A stretch of DNA of 64,000 bases, from the NCBI RefSeq assembly GCF_040054535.1, contig NC_090781.1, positions 7,492,982-7,556,981 of the forward strand, read 5' to 3'. The notes under the pieces are model-generated. The model did not search any database. It was given only the letters and a program-made list of their open reading frames with translations, and was not told where the DNA came from. Source of the DNA: Antennarius striatus (lineage: Eukaryota; Chordata; Actinopteri; Lophiiformes; Antennariidae). Both the position numbers and the translations under genes were made by a program. Shown one piece after another: positions 1 to 12,694 of this stretch (position 1 is the stretch's first letter; the number at the start of each line of letters is the position of its first letter).

Positions 1-974
1 ACAATATCTATACTTTATTTAACTGAATATGTATAGTATATTTAATGGACATTAAAATCTTATTTGATCAGTTTGGATTCAAGCTACACACCTTAAAATC
101 CCTATAGAGAGGCTCCAAGGGTAAAAAGTAAATTCAAAAAGCATATACAAAACACACTATTAATGTTCATGTGAATTCACCTCTTGCTCACAAACTGGTA
201 ATCACCAGACAATTAAAGAGTTAACATATCTTACACGCAGTGATCTGAAGTTCTGGGTGAAGCACAATGATGTTTGCCTAATTTTTATTACACAAACATT
301 ACACATCTAATTATGCATTTCATTGTCAAGGAATAAACAATGAATGTAGATCATAATAGTCTCATAGACGAATAGAAAAGCTAACCATGAAGGTTAACTA
401 CCAATAGTAACCTGCAGCCACTAAAGACTGGAACCCGATCAAACGCATCAGTGGGCTCTGTGGAGTCAGAGGCACAACATGGCTGAGAGCTGATAGGCTG
501 CATTAGGTTAAAAGGATCTTAATGTGCAATAGATCAGTACAGAACATCATCTCAGGAAAACAACATCCATTATTAAGCAGGGTGTTGGACTAACAGAGAG
601 TGGACAGGGGTCCTGACATGCATCGGGTCTCCTCCCAACGGACGACTTCAGATCCAAGGACCAGTTAGAACCGTAACATTCAAAGCCTGTGCTTTCAGGC
701 TTACACCACTGCTGCTTGTCTCTTTGTGGGTCGGGAAGCACTGACATCTCAACACTTAAAAGAAATTGAAGCAAATGTGGTGAACATCACTTTAACAACA
801 CAAAAAATTTAGAAAAGCCTTCACTAATTGTAAACCCCTATACTGTATGTCAAAAAAATAATAATGTAAAATACAGAAATAGAAAACAGAAATCTATCTC
901 AGATAGCTTCCTGTAGATGAAGTTTCAAATTATTTGAAGTTGATGTAATTTTAAATTGTATATGTACATTTTTT

Positions 975-1278
975 TATATAGTGCTTTTCTAGTGTGACTG
1001 ACAACTCAACGTGCTTTAACCGCATTCATCCTTTCACACAATCATTGATGGAGTGGTGGTGAAAGGTACCACCTGTCCTTTAGGAGCCGTAACCATTCAC
1101 ACCATCGTTCACACACTAGTGGAACAGCCACTGGGAACAATTTGGGGTTCAGTATCTAGCTCAAGGATACTTTTTCATGTGGACTACAGGACTGGGTGAT
1201 CAAAGCATCAACCATCTGATGGTTGATGCTTTGATTATTATTATGACTGGTAAACGACCACTGAGCCACAACCACCCC
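975..1278 (-). repeat. tRNA-derived SINE, common fish type, minus orientation
   Basis: Read on the minus strand, it begins with a tRNA-like head (GGTTGTGGCTCAGTGG, A-box-like), continues through a body with CCTTGAGC and ACTGAACCCCAAATTGTTCCC, and ends in a tail with GCACTATATA. This matches the layout of an abundant fish SINE I know from many genomes. The B-box region has been changed into an 18-bp hairpin. It abuts a TAAATA array at the head end. Confidence 0.55.
1199..1235. repeat. Perfect 18-bp inverted repeat with one-base loop
   Basis: The arms 1199-1216 and 1218-1235 are exact reverse complements (left arm ATCAAAGCATCAACCATC). The hairpin sits in the degraded tRNA-like head of the SINE at 975-1278. 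Confidence 0.9.
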
Positions 1279-1389
1279 TATAAATATAAATATAAATATA
1301 AATATAATATAAATATAAATATAAATATAAATATAAATATAAATATAAATATAAATATAAATATAAATATAAATATAAATATAAATATA
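1279..1389. repeat. Microsatellite (TAAATA)n
   Basis: About 18 copies of a TAAATA unit with a few short interruptions. The open frames through it, rich in Ile/Tyr or Asn/Ile, are repeat translations and not genes. Confidence 0.95.
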
Positions 1390-2512
1390 TCCTGGGAAGC
1401 ACATCTGGTCTTTTGGCTGTCCCTGATTTGCCTATTGTACCTTCTTCAATTTACCAATTCATGTAAGGTGTCACGGTTAAGCCTTTAAAATGGTTGCTCG
1501 TGCCAAAAACAGAAATACTGAAGCAGAGTGAAGAGTGTTTAACAAAAACTGGACTTCTAGGTATTTACATACTGAAGTTAGAGTTAAAGCTGTGTGTTTG
1601 GGGTGTGGAGAGTGAATGCTGCAACTTGAATCGCTATTATGTGACTAAACACACAGAGGAATACAAAACATGACTGATGCTGACAGGGCACAAACATCAC
1701 AGGCTTTTCTAGCTAAGCTGCAAAAGCTTCACAAAAGAGATGCAGCAGCCAACATCAGCTTTGTGGTATCCTGCAGAAACACTAAAAACAGAAGGTCGGC
1801 CTTTAGAATCAGTATCAGTCATATTGGTGGTGACCTTAATATTTTTAATCCATCCATCCACCCATTTTCTTGTAGATGAGATGATCATAACCAATGATTA
1901 TCTGCTTCAATTCGTTTAAATTAAATTTCAATTGCATGTTATTAACCTGAGATCTTTGCATTGTTGGTAAATTTAATAAATCTCACCTTGATTAATTTTG
2001 CTAGTGTGGGTGGCCCAGAATTTACACACACCACATCCTTCTGACAGTGTGAAAGATATTGCTATCAACACTTTGGTAAAACTCTGTACTTGAAAATGCT
2101 CAAGAATGATCACTATTTCCAAAGGCTTAACAACCAAGTGAAACATTTTGACATCAGAGACCAAGAGGTTGACAAGAATGAACAGCTGACACGACCGACT
2201 TGAGACCAATAACAACCATTTCAGCCAGATTCACTTCCAAGGCACAAATGACAGCTCTCAAATGTTTGTACAGTACATGGACTGAAAATATCAAAAAACT
2301 CGTATCTCACTTTTATATTTTTATGTTGAATATCTCTACATCCTTGTTTCTTAAACTATAGGAAGTCATTGTGACATTGTAATTTAAAAGGCATAATGTG
2401 TACAATTTAATGGAAAAACTCAACTAAAGCTAAACTAAAGCAAAACTAAAGCTAAACTAAAAACTAGAATTAAAGAAGTCAGAGACGGCAACATCCCGCG
2501 ACTTACCCTGAC

Positions 2513-2548
2513 CTACTTTCAGGGTAGTTCAGGGCACCCTGAAAGTAG
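2513..2548. repeat. Perfect 13-bp inverted repeat
   Basis: The arms 2513-2525 (CTACTTTCAGGGT) and 2536-2548 are exact reverse complements around a 10-base loop. A second, compound palindrome begins about 30 bases further on. Confidence 0.85.
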
Positions 2549-2578
2549 TACCTGACTAGTGCATAGACTAGAGCATAT

Positions 2579-2678
2579 GGAGAAGGCCAGTGTGAGTAAG
2601 ACCCTATAACAAAGCTAGTGCTTAGGTAGATCAAAGCACTAGCTTTGATCTATGGTCCTCCTCACACTGGCCTTCTCC
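2579..2678. repeat. Compound palindrome: 18-bp outer and 13-bp inner inverted repeats
   Basis: Outer arms 2579-2596 and 2661-2678 are exact reverse complements (GGAGAAGGCCAGTGTGAG). Nested inside them, 2611-2623 and 2634-2646 are also exact (AAAGCTAGTGCTT). The single strand could fold into a two-tier hairpin of about 100 nt. Confidence 0.9.
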
Positions 2679-2679
2679 C

Positions 2680-2930
2680 TCGTCTTTCTATCTTATCCGA
2701 TTCCTGAAGGTACAAAAGTTTAAATTTGACCTTGACCTAGTTTTCTCAAGGTCAAGGTCACCATCTCATTTTCATCCCCTTTGCCGCCCGAGTAATGTGC
2801 TTTTTATTTCATCTTTCTATCTGCAATGGTTGCGAAGATATTTGGTGGACATACGAATGAATGGATGAACAAACGGACAAACGAACAAACACTGACAATT
2901 ACAATACATCATTGCTTTGAAGCGTGCTGT
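2680..2930. repeat. Dispersed fish repeat with inverted TGACCTTGACCT arms
   Basis: It contains TGACCTTGACCT at 2727-2738 and its exact reverse complement at 2749-2760, followed by ATCTTTCTATCTGCAATGGTT and a stretch of ACGAACAAAC-type repeats. I recognise the arm-loop-arm module from fish genomes as a dispersed repeat but cannot name the family. Confidence 0.5.
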
Positions 2931-4612
2931 AAAAACGACAAGAATAAAGTACTGGTGTTTATTTTTTAATTCGTTCATCTTCTTTCATCTTCTTTCATCT
3001 TCATCTTACGACAGGAAAATAATGTAATGGCTCTATGAAAGTTCCATCCTTGTCATAATCCCTACTGTAGCACTAGACTAGTGGAACAGCTCCAGACTCA
3101 GACCCTGACTGAAACAGGACAGTTTAACGGGGCAGAGTAGCAGCTCTCTCTCCTCCAGCTGACTTCATAATAACACATCTCCATGACTTTTAAAAGATTT
3201 CCAAATGGAAGGAATCAAATAATATCGGCAGCCTCATGCATTGAACGTGATATATCAGATCAAGAAACTGCATGCGCTTTGTTTTCCTATGAAAACTTCA
3301 AACCTGCCAAGCATTTTGCAACCATAGATGCCACAAACTTATTTCTTGATCATCATCGTTTTAAAAGAAATACAATTACCCCTCAGCCACCTTCAATTCA
3401 ATAAAAAAAAAATTCAACTACACATAAAATGATTAACATGTTGTGACCCCATTAATAATTCTCTGCCATGGACCGTATCATTAGGCCTTGGACCGCGTCC
3501 TTTAACATGGGACTGTTACAAACATGTCTTCCCCATCCTTCCTGTGTCCCATTTATTTCTTCCTGTCTGTGTGATTTGTGGGCTTCTGCATCTCCCTGTC
3601 CATCCACCATAAGAACCTTCACTCTACCTCCTCTCTGCTGCACAAGTAAACCTCATTATCAACCAACCCAGCAATACTTAAGACCCAGTTTCTCCTCCCT
3701 TCACCACCAGTGACAGGACCTTTGGTCCAAGGCTCGAAATAAAGTAAGTCTGAGAGTTCAGATAAAATACTCCTGTTGGAGCAGATAAAACAAACAAACC
3801 ATAGAAACCAACAGGGCAATAAGTCTCGTTAGGAGTCCCCACCATTCATAGGGAGTCATAGTCCCCTACCCTACCCCCACCCCCGCCCTCATGCAAGCCG
3901 TCATGGTGAGCTGCAGATAGGTGTAAATGGTTGTTGTGGTTTCTCAGGACAGAGTTCAATACTGCATTGTGGGTGGCTGATAGATGGTGTCTTAATCCTC
4001 CTCCTGTGTTCAGAGACAGTTTCTCAAGTTTTACAAAAATGGCTTCTTTAACTCCTCTTTCAAACCGTCTCTATTTCCCCGGGAGCACTGTTGTAAATTC
4101 CTTCACCCAAACTATCTGCCTTCATTGAGCGAGAGGCCAAGAAGGACAGCAGAATCCTCTCACCTCCAAATAAATAAGAGGCTTCAAGTTTGGGCAGAGT
4201 AGATAAGTGATGTAACTGTCGTTAATGCTAAGATGGTATTTTTTTTACTGAGTCGTTGATGTAAAACACAACAACCATTGTGCATAGTCGCTGGGATCCC
4301 CTTTCCTCTCCTTCGCTCTGCTCTGTTATTACTCCCACTCTTCCTCTCTTCTCCTACAGACACACATTCTGGTATACAGAACACGGTGTGGACCAGTGCC
4401 AGCTCCATGTGTGTAAACCTCACAGTCAACTTGACTCGCGTAATGCAACCCCCCCTCTAATGGGACGTCCTGCCCCACCTACAATTGTCCTCCCACTCCT
4501 AACCCCCCACTCCTATTCACTCCCAAGTGCACGCCGGAACACCCACTCATACACTCTCACACACATGGATCTACACTCCCCCACACACTTAGGCTTACTG
4601 TATATGCATGTA

Positions 4613-4777
4613 CAGTATTTTCCGCGCTATAAGCCGCACCTAAAAGCCTTTAATTTTCTCAAAAAGCAACAAACCTTATAATCCAGTATGCCTTATATAT
4701 GAAAAAAGTTTTCAAATTGGTCATTCATAGAAAGTGTGCCTTATAATCCAGTGCACCTTATAGTGTGGAAAATACTG
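4613..4777. mobile_element. Foldback MITE (CAGTATTTTCCGC type), copy 1, TA flanked
   Basis: The left end CAGTATTTTCCGCGCTATAAG and the right end CCTTATAGTGTGGAAAATACTG form terminal inverted repeats, with TA on both sides (4611-4612, 4778-4779). The interior also holds further copies of the TTATAATCCAGT motif. It has no coding capacity. Two more copies lie at 39170-39315 and 47997-48119. TA flanks suggest mobilisation by a Tc1/mariner-type transposase (inference). Confidence 0.8.
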
Positions 4778-7700
4778 TATTTGATTATATAATGTGGATT
4801 AATTCCTGATATAGCTGTCATGACTATTATTATTATTACTCTTTTAACAGCAACCAAATTTACCCTACACTGGCCCAAAATAATTGATGCACTGCAGAAT
4901 TATTAAACAATCATAGGTTAATTAAGTATTAAATAATAATTCAATAGAAAATTGCCTCCGATACACACAACGCCAGATTGTTAGCTCACCTTCAGTGGCA
5001 CAGCTGTGTTCACTAGGTCTGTAAATTCAATAATTTTGTTATAAAACTTGAAGCTGATACTTTTCCTTGTACCTAGAAAAAACCTGCTTGTCTGCCTGCC
5101 TGTCACATCACTGTCTTTCCTGTTAATAATGAACTGTTTAACCTAATTCTTTGACTTGTGTATTGCAGTAGGGTGATACAGTATGAAATAACAGGTCATG
5201 GAGTCGTGGTAATGCGCATGTGTCTGTCTTTGAGGCTTCCAGGGAGTGCGCAGACAGGACTGTGAGGACACCAGGTGTACATACTGTACGTCCATTTGAT
5301 TTGATCAGGGACTTCCAACTTCATTATCTCAGCATTTAGCGCTAGCATACAGCGGAGAACTGGTTCCGAATGTGATGTTCCTGCTAAAAATGATCTATGA
5401 ATCATCTAAGATCATGCAACGGTGTCGTATCAAAAGATTTCTCTGTGTCCACTTTGAGGAATGAGACCAAAAATGGAATGCTTTCCAGCGTGAAGCCAGA
5501 AGAGATGTTCCACAGTTTGTAGTCATTGGTTAAGAAAACATTACACCTTCTGTACAGAAGACAATTTGACACAACTGATGTCATTTCAGATTTTGAACAA
5601 GATTTCCCATCCTGTCATCCTCAGATTCATAGAGATCACACTGGGTAGAATGGGCATAAACACATGATTTTATTTGGCCCTCAGCAAAACACAGAGAAAT
5701 GTATCTGTCCCGTGTTTATTGAACTTAATGATGACATAATCCATTACGAATTTGCAGACAAAGCTAATGTATTCAGGCTTTCTGTTGGAAGTAAGTGTTT
5801 GCAATAATGTTATAAGAGGCACTGAATAAGAATAGACAAGCGAGTAAAGTAAGATTTCTTGTACAACAATTCCAAGTTCATGTGAACACACCAAAATGTT
5901 TTTTCTTTGTGATAAAATATGGATGAAATCACGGATGATTGTTGTTCTGCCTGGCAAAAACTAAACAAAGGGGGAAAACTACTTTCTTCCTTCCTTTCAC
6001 ATCGAAAATAAGTGTTAAACCACTCCCTTTCAACCAAAATTATCTTCCAAAACGACTCAGCTGCAGATTGTTTCTTTGCTTGAGCTGCACAGAACAAACA
6101 ATCGTTTACTAGCACTCAATGAATGTGTGCAGAATTGGCCTGATGACAGGAGCACAACGCCCAGGGAGTTTCTAAAGGAAAAGCTCCACTCCTTCCCTAC
6201 TGCTGGTTTGCTTTATTGACCCAGGTAATGGCGATAATGGATGGATCCGCATCAATGGGAAGATGAAACAGTAAGAAACTGTTTGCTTCTAATATTCACA
6301 CTCTCAAGCACAAAGCTTCAGATCGTATGGTTTAGCTGGGAAAGAGTAGATTTCTTTTAAAACCAAGAGCTCTTAATGAAACACCTCTGGCAATGTTTTG
6401 TAGAGGGAAACGGTTAACCAGCAGCATGTGGACTATGTGGGACATAAACCCAAAGCATTTACCACAAATGGACACAATTAATATCCTTATCAACAAGCAA
6501 TAAAGAAAGACTCTCAGGTCAGAGATGATCAAAAATACGTTAAAATATCCTGGTAATTCTAATTACTATTCTGTGTCAATGTTTAAGAAAAAGATACAGG
6601 CAAACGCTTTCATCTTCTTTTCAGACTGGCACAAGAATAATATCCTCTAGCCTTTTATGCTTTCTTCAGCCGTTTCCACTGGGGCTCTGGATTATGTTTC
6701 ATTACTCCTGCCAGACATAATTTTGCCAAAACAATTTGAGACATCTTCAGATTGATGGTTTAGGGTTGCACTGTCCCAGCTGAGTTCAGAAACAGAAATG
6801 GACTGCTCCATTCCTGTGTGGTGTCCTGAGAAGTCTGTTGCATGGGAACACATAAACAGAGCGCTTGAACAGCTCAAGGACAGAGATAAGACTACATGTT
6901 CCTGTGATGAACTTTCTCAACGCAAAGAACTCCTTTAGGAGCACAGTCGTTTTTGTCATCAGTTGTTACTTAACAAGCCTTAAAGAATTTGGAATTTTTA
7001 TGCAAAAAAAAACATGTTTATAACGTACTTGCAATGAGAAGACTTTCAAATATTTTTCTAATACTATCCAACCCATTCACAAATATTGAGCTGATATGGA
7101 CAGACATGGTGAAATGCCAATCTTTGATCATCTTAAACCAGGCCAAGTTAGTGGGCCTCAAGTTATGATGCTGCAGGCCACAGAAACAAGGGTGTTTATT
7201 GTCTGTGATTGTAACACAACTTCTAAAGAGTTGCACTTGTTTCGAGCACATGAAGCTGGAGACGTGGTGCCTCATCCTCAGCAAAAACTGATGACCCTTA
7301 AATGACCAAGGTCTAGTGTTGCTGCTCTTTGACCCCACTTGATTAGCAGATGTCAGATGAAGTGAATAGCATCCTTATGGAGGGTCACCTCAACCACAGT
7401 CACACACACAAGCCCTCTGATGTCATTGAGGGCTGGTCACGGATATGCACTACACAATCTGACTAACTTGTGCTAAACAACTGCACATTCATGTCATCAT
7501 AATCAAACAGAGTGTCTTCACAGATCCAGTAAGCTTGAGGGCAAGTTAACCAACATCATTAATGCTTGAGCTAATGAGCTTTAAAGATTTATACAGACAA
7601 AATCTGGCCACACACTTACAGTAACAAACAATTCCTAATAGCGAATCAATAATCTTACACAAAATTTGTCTTGATCTAACCACTATTAGATTAATTGGGA

Positions 7701-9772
7701 TGCTGAACATTCAAATCTACCATAACAACAGAAACATAAGTTTCACTGTGTGAACCTATAATCATGAACAAGTCAGATTAACATGAAAAACGCTGGCGTT
7801 GAAACCACTTTTACCATTAGATCTGAAACTAAGACCCCTCGGCCGAATTTTCATACAAAGAATTACAGAAAAAACACTGGATTTGTCCATGAATCAATTA
7901 ACTGATCAATCTCTGTATAAACTATTGATCATGCAGATAATTTAAATGTTTCCTTCATATGTCTCCTCAAAGGTGACATCCTGTGCTTTTCTTTGTCCTA
8001 AATGAAGCAAAAAAAGAGATTCCAGCAGCTAAATTGGTCAATTGGTCTACTCATGCTGTAATTATGCACACCCTCTACTGTCCATCACTGCACACATCCA
8101 ACCACTTCATCTTTTCATCAGCTTCACCAGTCTCAGCAGAGTAATCGGTCACCGCCACCAGCACCTCCACCCCATGTGAAATTAATCTTGCTGTTACTCA
8201 GGGCAGAGCGACTTTCTGATGGACTAATTAACACTTATAACATATCTTTACTTCATGTACTTGTCTCTCCTGACTGAGATTAAAGTTTACCAGTGTATTT
8301 AGGTTTTGAGCTACTGGTCAACTAAACTAAGTTTGATGTGAGAAATTACTGCTACTTTTTTGCTTTTTGATGTTACATAGTGATAAGGACTCCAAAACAA
8401 TGGGACCTGCTCTACAGAAATTTCTAATGTCTCAATGTAAACCAATGGACCATGGCCTGTTTAAGCTCACTGATTTGGTAAACATCATTCTCTCCCAGCT
8501 TTACTTCAGTGATAAATGTAAGAGTAGGGGTAGACATGGATTGAAGGTGAAGAACACCAGGACAAACAAGAAGAAAGCCAGAGAGGCACAGGAAGTAAAC
8601 TTGATAAGAGCAGACGGAGTTGGGAGAGGTAACAGGCGACGGTCAGGTTGAAGTTAAAATAAGAGTTCAGCACAAGAGACGGAAAGGTTCCTACGGGTGA
8701 GTGCACAAAAAGGTAAAGATGGAGTGTGAGTGAGAGAGGAAGTCCAGCTCAAAAAGAGGAAGGGGTGGAGGTGGAAAGACCACATTAACCTTTTGTCTTT
8801 AAAGAAACCAGTGAAGGCACAACCAGCACACACCAAAGAGCTGTGATGTGAATGCCCCAGAGCGTTGCCTCCTCGTCCACATCACATTACATAAATCTAC
8901 ACTCACATGCTTTTCTAAAAATACACATTCGTCGACACCTCACTGTACATTTCACAAGTTACCATCCAACTCTTTTTTACATCACGCAGCTTGATGTAAA
9001 GACGTCAGAGCAGCAGACGGGATGACAAACTGCAGTAGTTTTGGGGGGGTTTACACAAAATCTGCTAACCCTGAACAGCGCCAGTAAAGCCCATATCTCA
9101 CTGTCACAGACTGTGTGTGTGTGGGGGGAGGGGGGTTGACGTTGAACCAGTCACCGAATAGGCATAAAGCAAACAGAGAGCTCCTTGACCATAACCAGAC
9201 TTCTTTTGTAAGAAAATACATGGAACTACATTTATTATATAATTATACATTTCCCAGATCACATTGCTCAATATTAATGCCTCATTCTACCTACAAACAA
9301 CTAAAAGTTCTCCAAAAACACAATTCAGTTGTTATCCTTGTGTTGTGCTAAAATATATAGAGAAACTTTGGTGTCTTATCTTCTGCTTTATCCCAATAAC
9401 TAGAACAGATCAGTCAGCTGAGGACGAGCATGAACTCATCTGGAAACCAATGGAAAGCATGAATGGTGAAGTATTCTTTGTAGTTATGTACTAAAAATCA
9501 AAAATAAAAAAGGTAAAAAAGATCTTAAACAGGAAAAACAGTTCAACTTGGACATGTTTAGTTTCCAGAAGTATCAAATAGTGGAAGATATAACTTAGTA
9601 TTTAGTGAAACTAGAGAGCAGAGTTAGTTTAGAACACTTTCCTGACGACCTACTGACGCGCCTCTGTGATGCTTCTCCATCTCCAAACAGTCAGAAACAC
9701 CAAGCCCCCCCACCCCACCACCCCACCCCCCCAGCAGCGCAGACCCGCATCGAGCCGAAATGTTTCACTCAC

Positions 9773-9827
9773 CTCCCCAGACGAGAAGCAGTCCGAGCAG
9801 CAGAGAACGCGCGTCCCGACCGGCCAT
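9773..9827 (-). CDS. mcam: Signal-peptide exon 1, probably MCAM (CD146)
   Basis: The minus strand reads MAGRDARSLLLGLLLVWG and then a GT donor (GGAG|GTGAGTG), giving 55 coding bases that end in phase 1. A short basic N-terminus followed by a leucine-rich hydrophobic core is a typical signal peptide. The exon sits in GC-rich DNA. The gene identity comes from synteny: in human 11q23.3 the order and orientation are MCAM (minus), RNF26 (plus), C1QTNF5 (minus), exactly as here. MCAM is a five-immunoglobulin-domain membrane adhesion protein of endothelium and melanoma whose first exon encodes little beyond the signal peptide. The later exons are not in the window, so another secreted or membrane protein is possible. 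Confidence 0.6.
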
Positions 9828-9829
9828 GG

Positions 9830-10200
9830 TTGGTGTGTTCAGTGCGGAGGGAGTCAGACGGGGACTGGTCCAGAGAGGAGCGGCGGGTCGGCGCGGGGAG
9901 ACGGATGATGCGGGGAGGGCAGAGACCGGAGCGTGTACACTGTAAAAAATCAAACGTCTCCACCGGGAAACCCGGGTCACGGTGAACCCAAAGTAGGGCG
10001 GAATTTTTCTGGAGAAATAATTTACATGAAACAATTTGGTCTCCGCTTTTTCTGGCGCATTCACTCAGCTCCACAAACCAGTTGGTGATTAGACGATGGG
10101 TCATTGAGGTGGATATTTTTTGCAGTGGGCAAAAAGAGGAGTGACGAGGGGGGGGGGGTCTGGCGCGAGACGCAGAGGAAAGTTGTTGTCACGTGACGAC
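9830..10200 (-). promoter_or_regulatory. GC-rich promoter region of the 9.8 kb gene, with GTCACGTGAC E-box
   Basis: GC- and CpG-rich DNA surrounds the signal-peptide exon, in contrast with the AT-rich flanks. A perfect ten-base palindrome GTCACGTGAC at 10188-10197 matches the extended E-box bound by MiT/TFE and USF factors. It lies about 360 bases upstream of the start codon. The transcription start site is not identified. Confidence 0.5.
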
Positions 10201-12635
10201 ACACCTTTGTTTATCTGTTTGTTTATCAGCGAGATGGATTGAGAAGCTGTCAACGTGTTTTACAGATAGATTCTCATCGGATTCAAATCATTGATTTTGA
10301 TTTGAGTTTTTTTTGGTGACTTTTGCAATATCAGAAAAAATATGATTGATGATTCATGGTAAGCAATTCAAAAACATGATCATTAAAATGATGTACTGTA
10401 TTCCGAAAGTGTTTTTGAGTCACTTAGTGGCAACAGATTGGTAAGTCATTTAAATGTAGTGTTTTAACGTTAATAAAACCAAATCAATCATCATTGAAAA
10501 TCAGATTATTATTTAATACTCCTAAAATTCTGATGATGAACACATAATTCCAAATATAAGAAACAGTTTCAAATCAAGTAACTCTTACCTGTAATTGACA
10601 GGGATTTGTGTGTCAGAAAGTTTTGTGGTGGTATTCATTAATTGATTTTGGTTCATTTGTTTAGACTTTAAAATCCCTGCTCTTTGATACAACACATAAT
10701 TTCTGTTTTCAGCCAAAAAAAAATTTCTGATTCTCCCAAAGATTTTTATCTGTAGCCACCTCTTCAATAAAATTATGAGTAAGTAAGTACGTAAGTAAGT
10801 ATATAAATAAATAAAAAGCCTCTGTGTGCTACGTGCCAAGTTTGAACTGGACTGGTTCCCCAAACAAACATGGTACAAAAACATGAGGCCTGGCAGGGGA
10901 CATCATATCATCAAAACAAATTGACAAAGAAGCAGAGGTGCAGGGAAATGATACACAATACGGAACTGTTGACACAGACACCGTGCTGCCGTGACATGCT
11001 CGATCCAGATAGACATGATATATTTTCTCTGCCCAGATTGAGGATTAGCAAAGTACATAAACCCAGAAGCTCTAGCCTGGTAAATAATTAAAGGTAGGCG
11101 ATGAACGAGTAAAGCTCACCTGGGAGCTACTGCAAAAGGAAAACTGTTTAAATGTTAACACAAATGTGAAATAATCGAGATCACAGAGGACACAAGTTCC
11201 TATAACATCAAACTATATTATTATGGTACAAAAATGTGGTTGTTCCCGTTGAATCGCAGTAGTTTTATCAAAGGAGGCGTCCACCGAGTGTGAGCAGTAA
11301 CTTGAACACCAACTGGAAACTTAATGTAGACTGACATACAAGGTACCTAATGTACCTTTCAGTTTCTCAAGCTGTCTGTGGGGTAACATAAATCACTACA
11401 ATGTAATGGTCTTCGATCTCGTGTGAACTGTCACTGTCTGTTGGAAACAGTTCAAAGAATGGTGGGATAGTTATGCTCACTGATCTCTGTGACCTTTGCT
11501 GCTGGAAAACACCTCGGCGTCTGCCGTCTGTGCCTGCCAAGAACATTGTCTGAGCGCAGGTCCGAGCCACATAGGAAGGAGGAGGCGGCGATACCAAAAC
11601 ATTCCTGTGAAAATCTCCAGAAGAGACAACGTCCACCGCTGAAACATAACTGGACAGTGGTGGTCTTCAGAGGAAAAGAGTTTACCAGCTGTGGTTTTTG
11701 TTTGACACTTTTTCCACATTTCCGCAGCTTTCAATGTCTGTGCAAGACAAAGAAGTCAATCACTGACCTGCAAAAAATGATTCATGTGTTCATGGACTTA
11801 ATTTAATTCCAGTTTGGGCTATTTGTTTAAGGATTTTATAATGTTCTAAAAATATCAGTTATGAGTCTTATCCACATACTGCTGTTGCCATGGTTTTCTG
11901 TTAGTCTTCTTTTGTGGCTACCAAATAAAGAGGCCATGAGAGTTTCAGGGATCAGCTTTCTTTTTGTTTAAGTCATGTGTAATAAATAACATCCTTCTGT
12001 TTGTGCTAGATTTAGTAAGTCGATAGGAAATACAATGAAAGCACCTTTCTAAAGTAACTGCGAATTACACACCAAGCCACTATCCTTTGTGATGAAAAAA
12101 ATTCAATTACTGTCTCCACAGAAGAATACTGTCTTTCACGTTTGTGTCTCATTCCTTAAAACTGCCCACTTCATTCATGTTTTTATCTTACTTGTTAGTC
12201 TCCAAGGCCAGAGCCCATGGGAAACTTCCTCATGTGCCTTTCTTGTCGTATGTACTGTATCTGAAAAAGCCTTGTTTCTTTCATAGGGACTGCTTTGTTT
12301 TGCATATCTCTCCCCTGTATAAAAATGATCACTCACTGAATTACGATTCAGTGAGACAGACAACCCAGCTGCAGGTTGATTTGCAACTCTCACCCACTTT
12401 CTGCTGCAGCAAAGTAAAATTAAATCTTCAAAGACCTTGTGATTGCCTTCATTACAGAAATTTCCACGACACATTTTCCCATCATGACCATGGAGGATAC
12501 TTTATATAGTTCTGGCAAAAAAAGAAAAATAAGAATTGTGACTTACTTTTATTCATTAATCACAACAAAGTAAGGTTTGGCGTATTGGTATACTGGTACA
12601 TACATTTACTCCATGTGTTGTGTATATCCATCCCT

Positions 12636-12694
12636 CATCCATCCATCCATCCATCCATCCATCCATCCATCCATCCATCCATCCATCCATCCAT
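12636..12694. repeat. Microsatellite (ATCC)n
   Basis: About 14 copies of ATCC, followed by TTCTTCTATTTTCTTGTAGAC. Read on the minus strand this is the usual GGAT-repeat tail of a fish retroposon; the phrase GTGATGGACTGGC about 140 bases to the right belongs to the same repeat type. Confidence 0.9.

Larger units (their letters stand above)
1..9640. other. Gene-poor stretch, probably intron 1 of the minus-strand gene starting at 9827
   Basis: I see no exon here that I can support on either strand. Open frames are short and lack recognisable domains. The stretch holds a tRNA-derived SINE and a hexanucleotide array near 1.0-1.4 kb, palindromic repeats at 2.5-2.9 kb and a foldback element at 4.61-4.78 kb. 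If the signal-peptide exon at 9.8 kb is MCAM exon 1, this would be its first intron and the immunoglobulin-domain exons would lie beyond the left edge. Confidence 0.4.

Noticed and set aside
4280-4681. 133-codon plus frame
   Set aside because: Low-complexity Ser/Pro/His composition, its end lies in a MITE, and no domain is visible.
7018-7338. 106-codon minus frame considered as an MCAM exon
   Set aside because: It lacks the Cys/Trp pattern of an immunoglobulin domain and splice sites in the needed phase 1.
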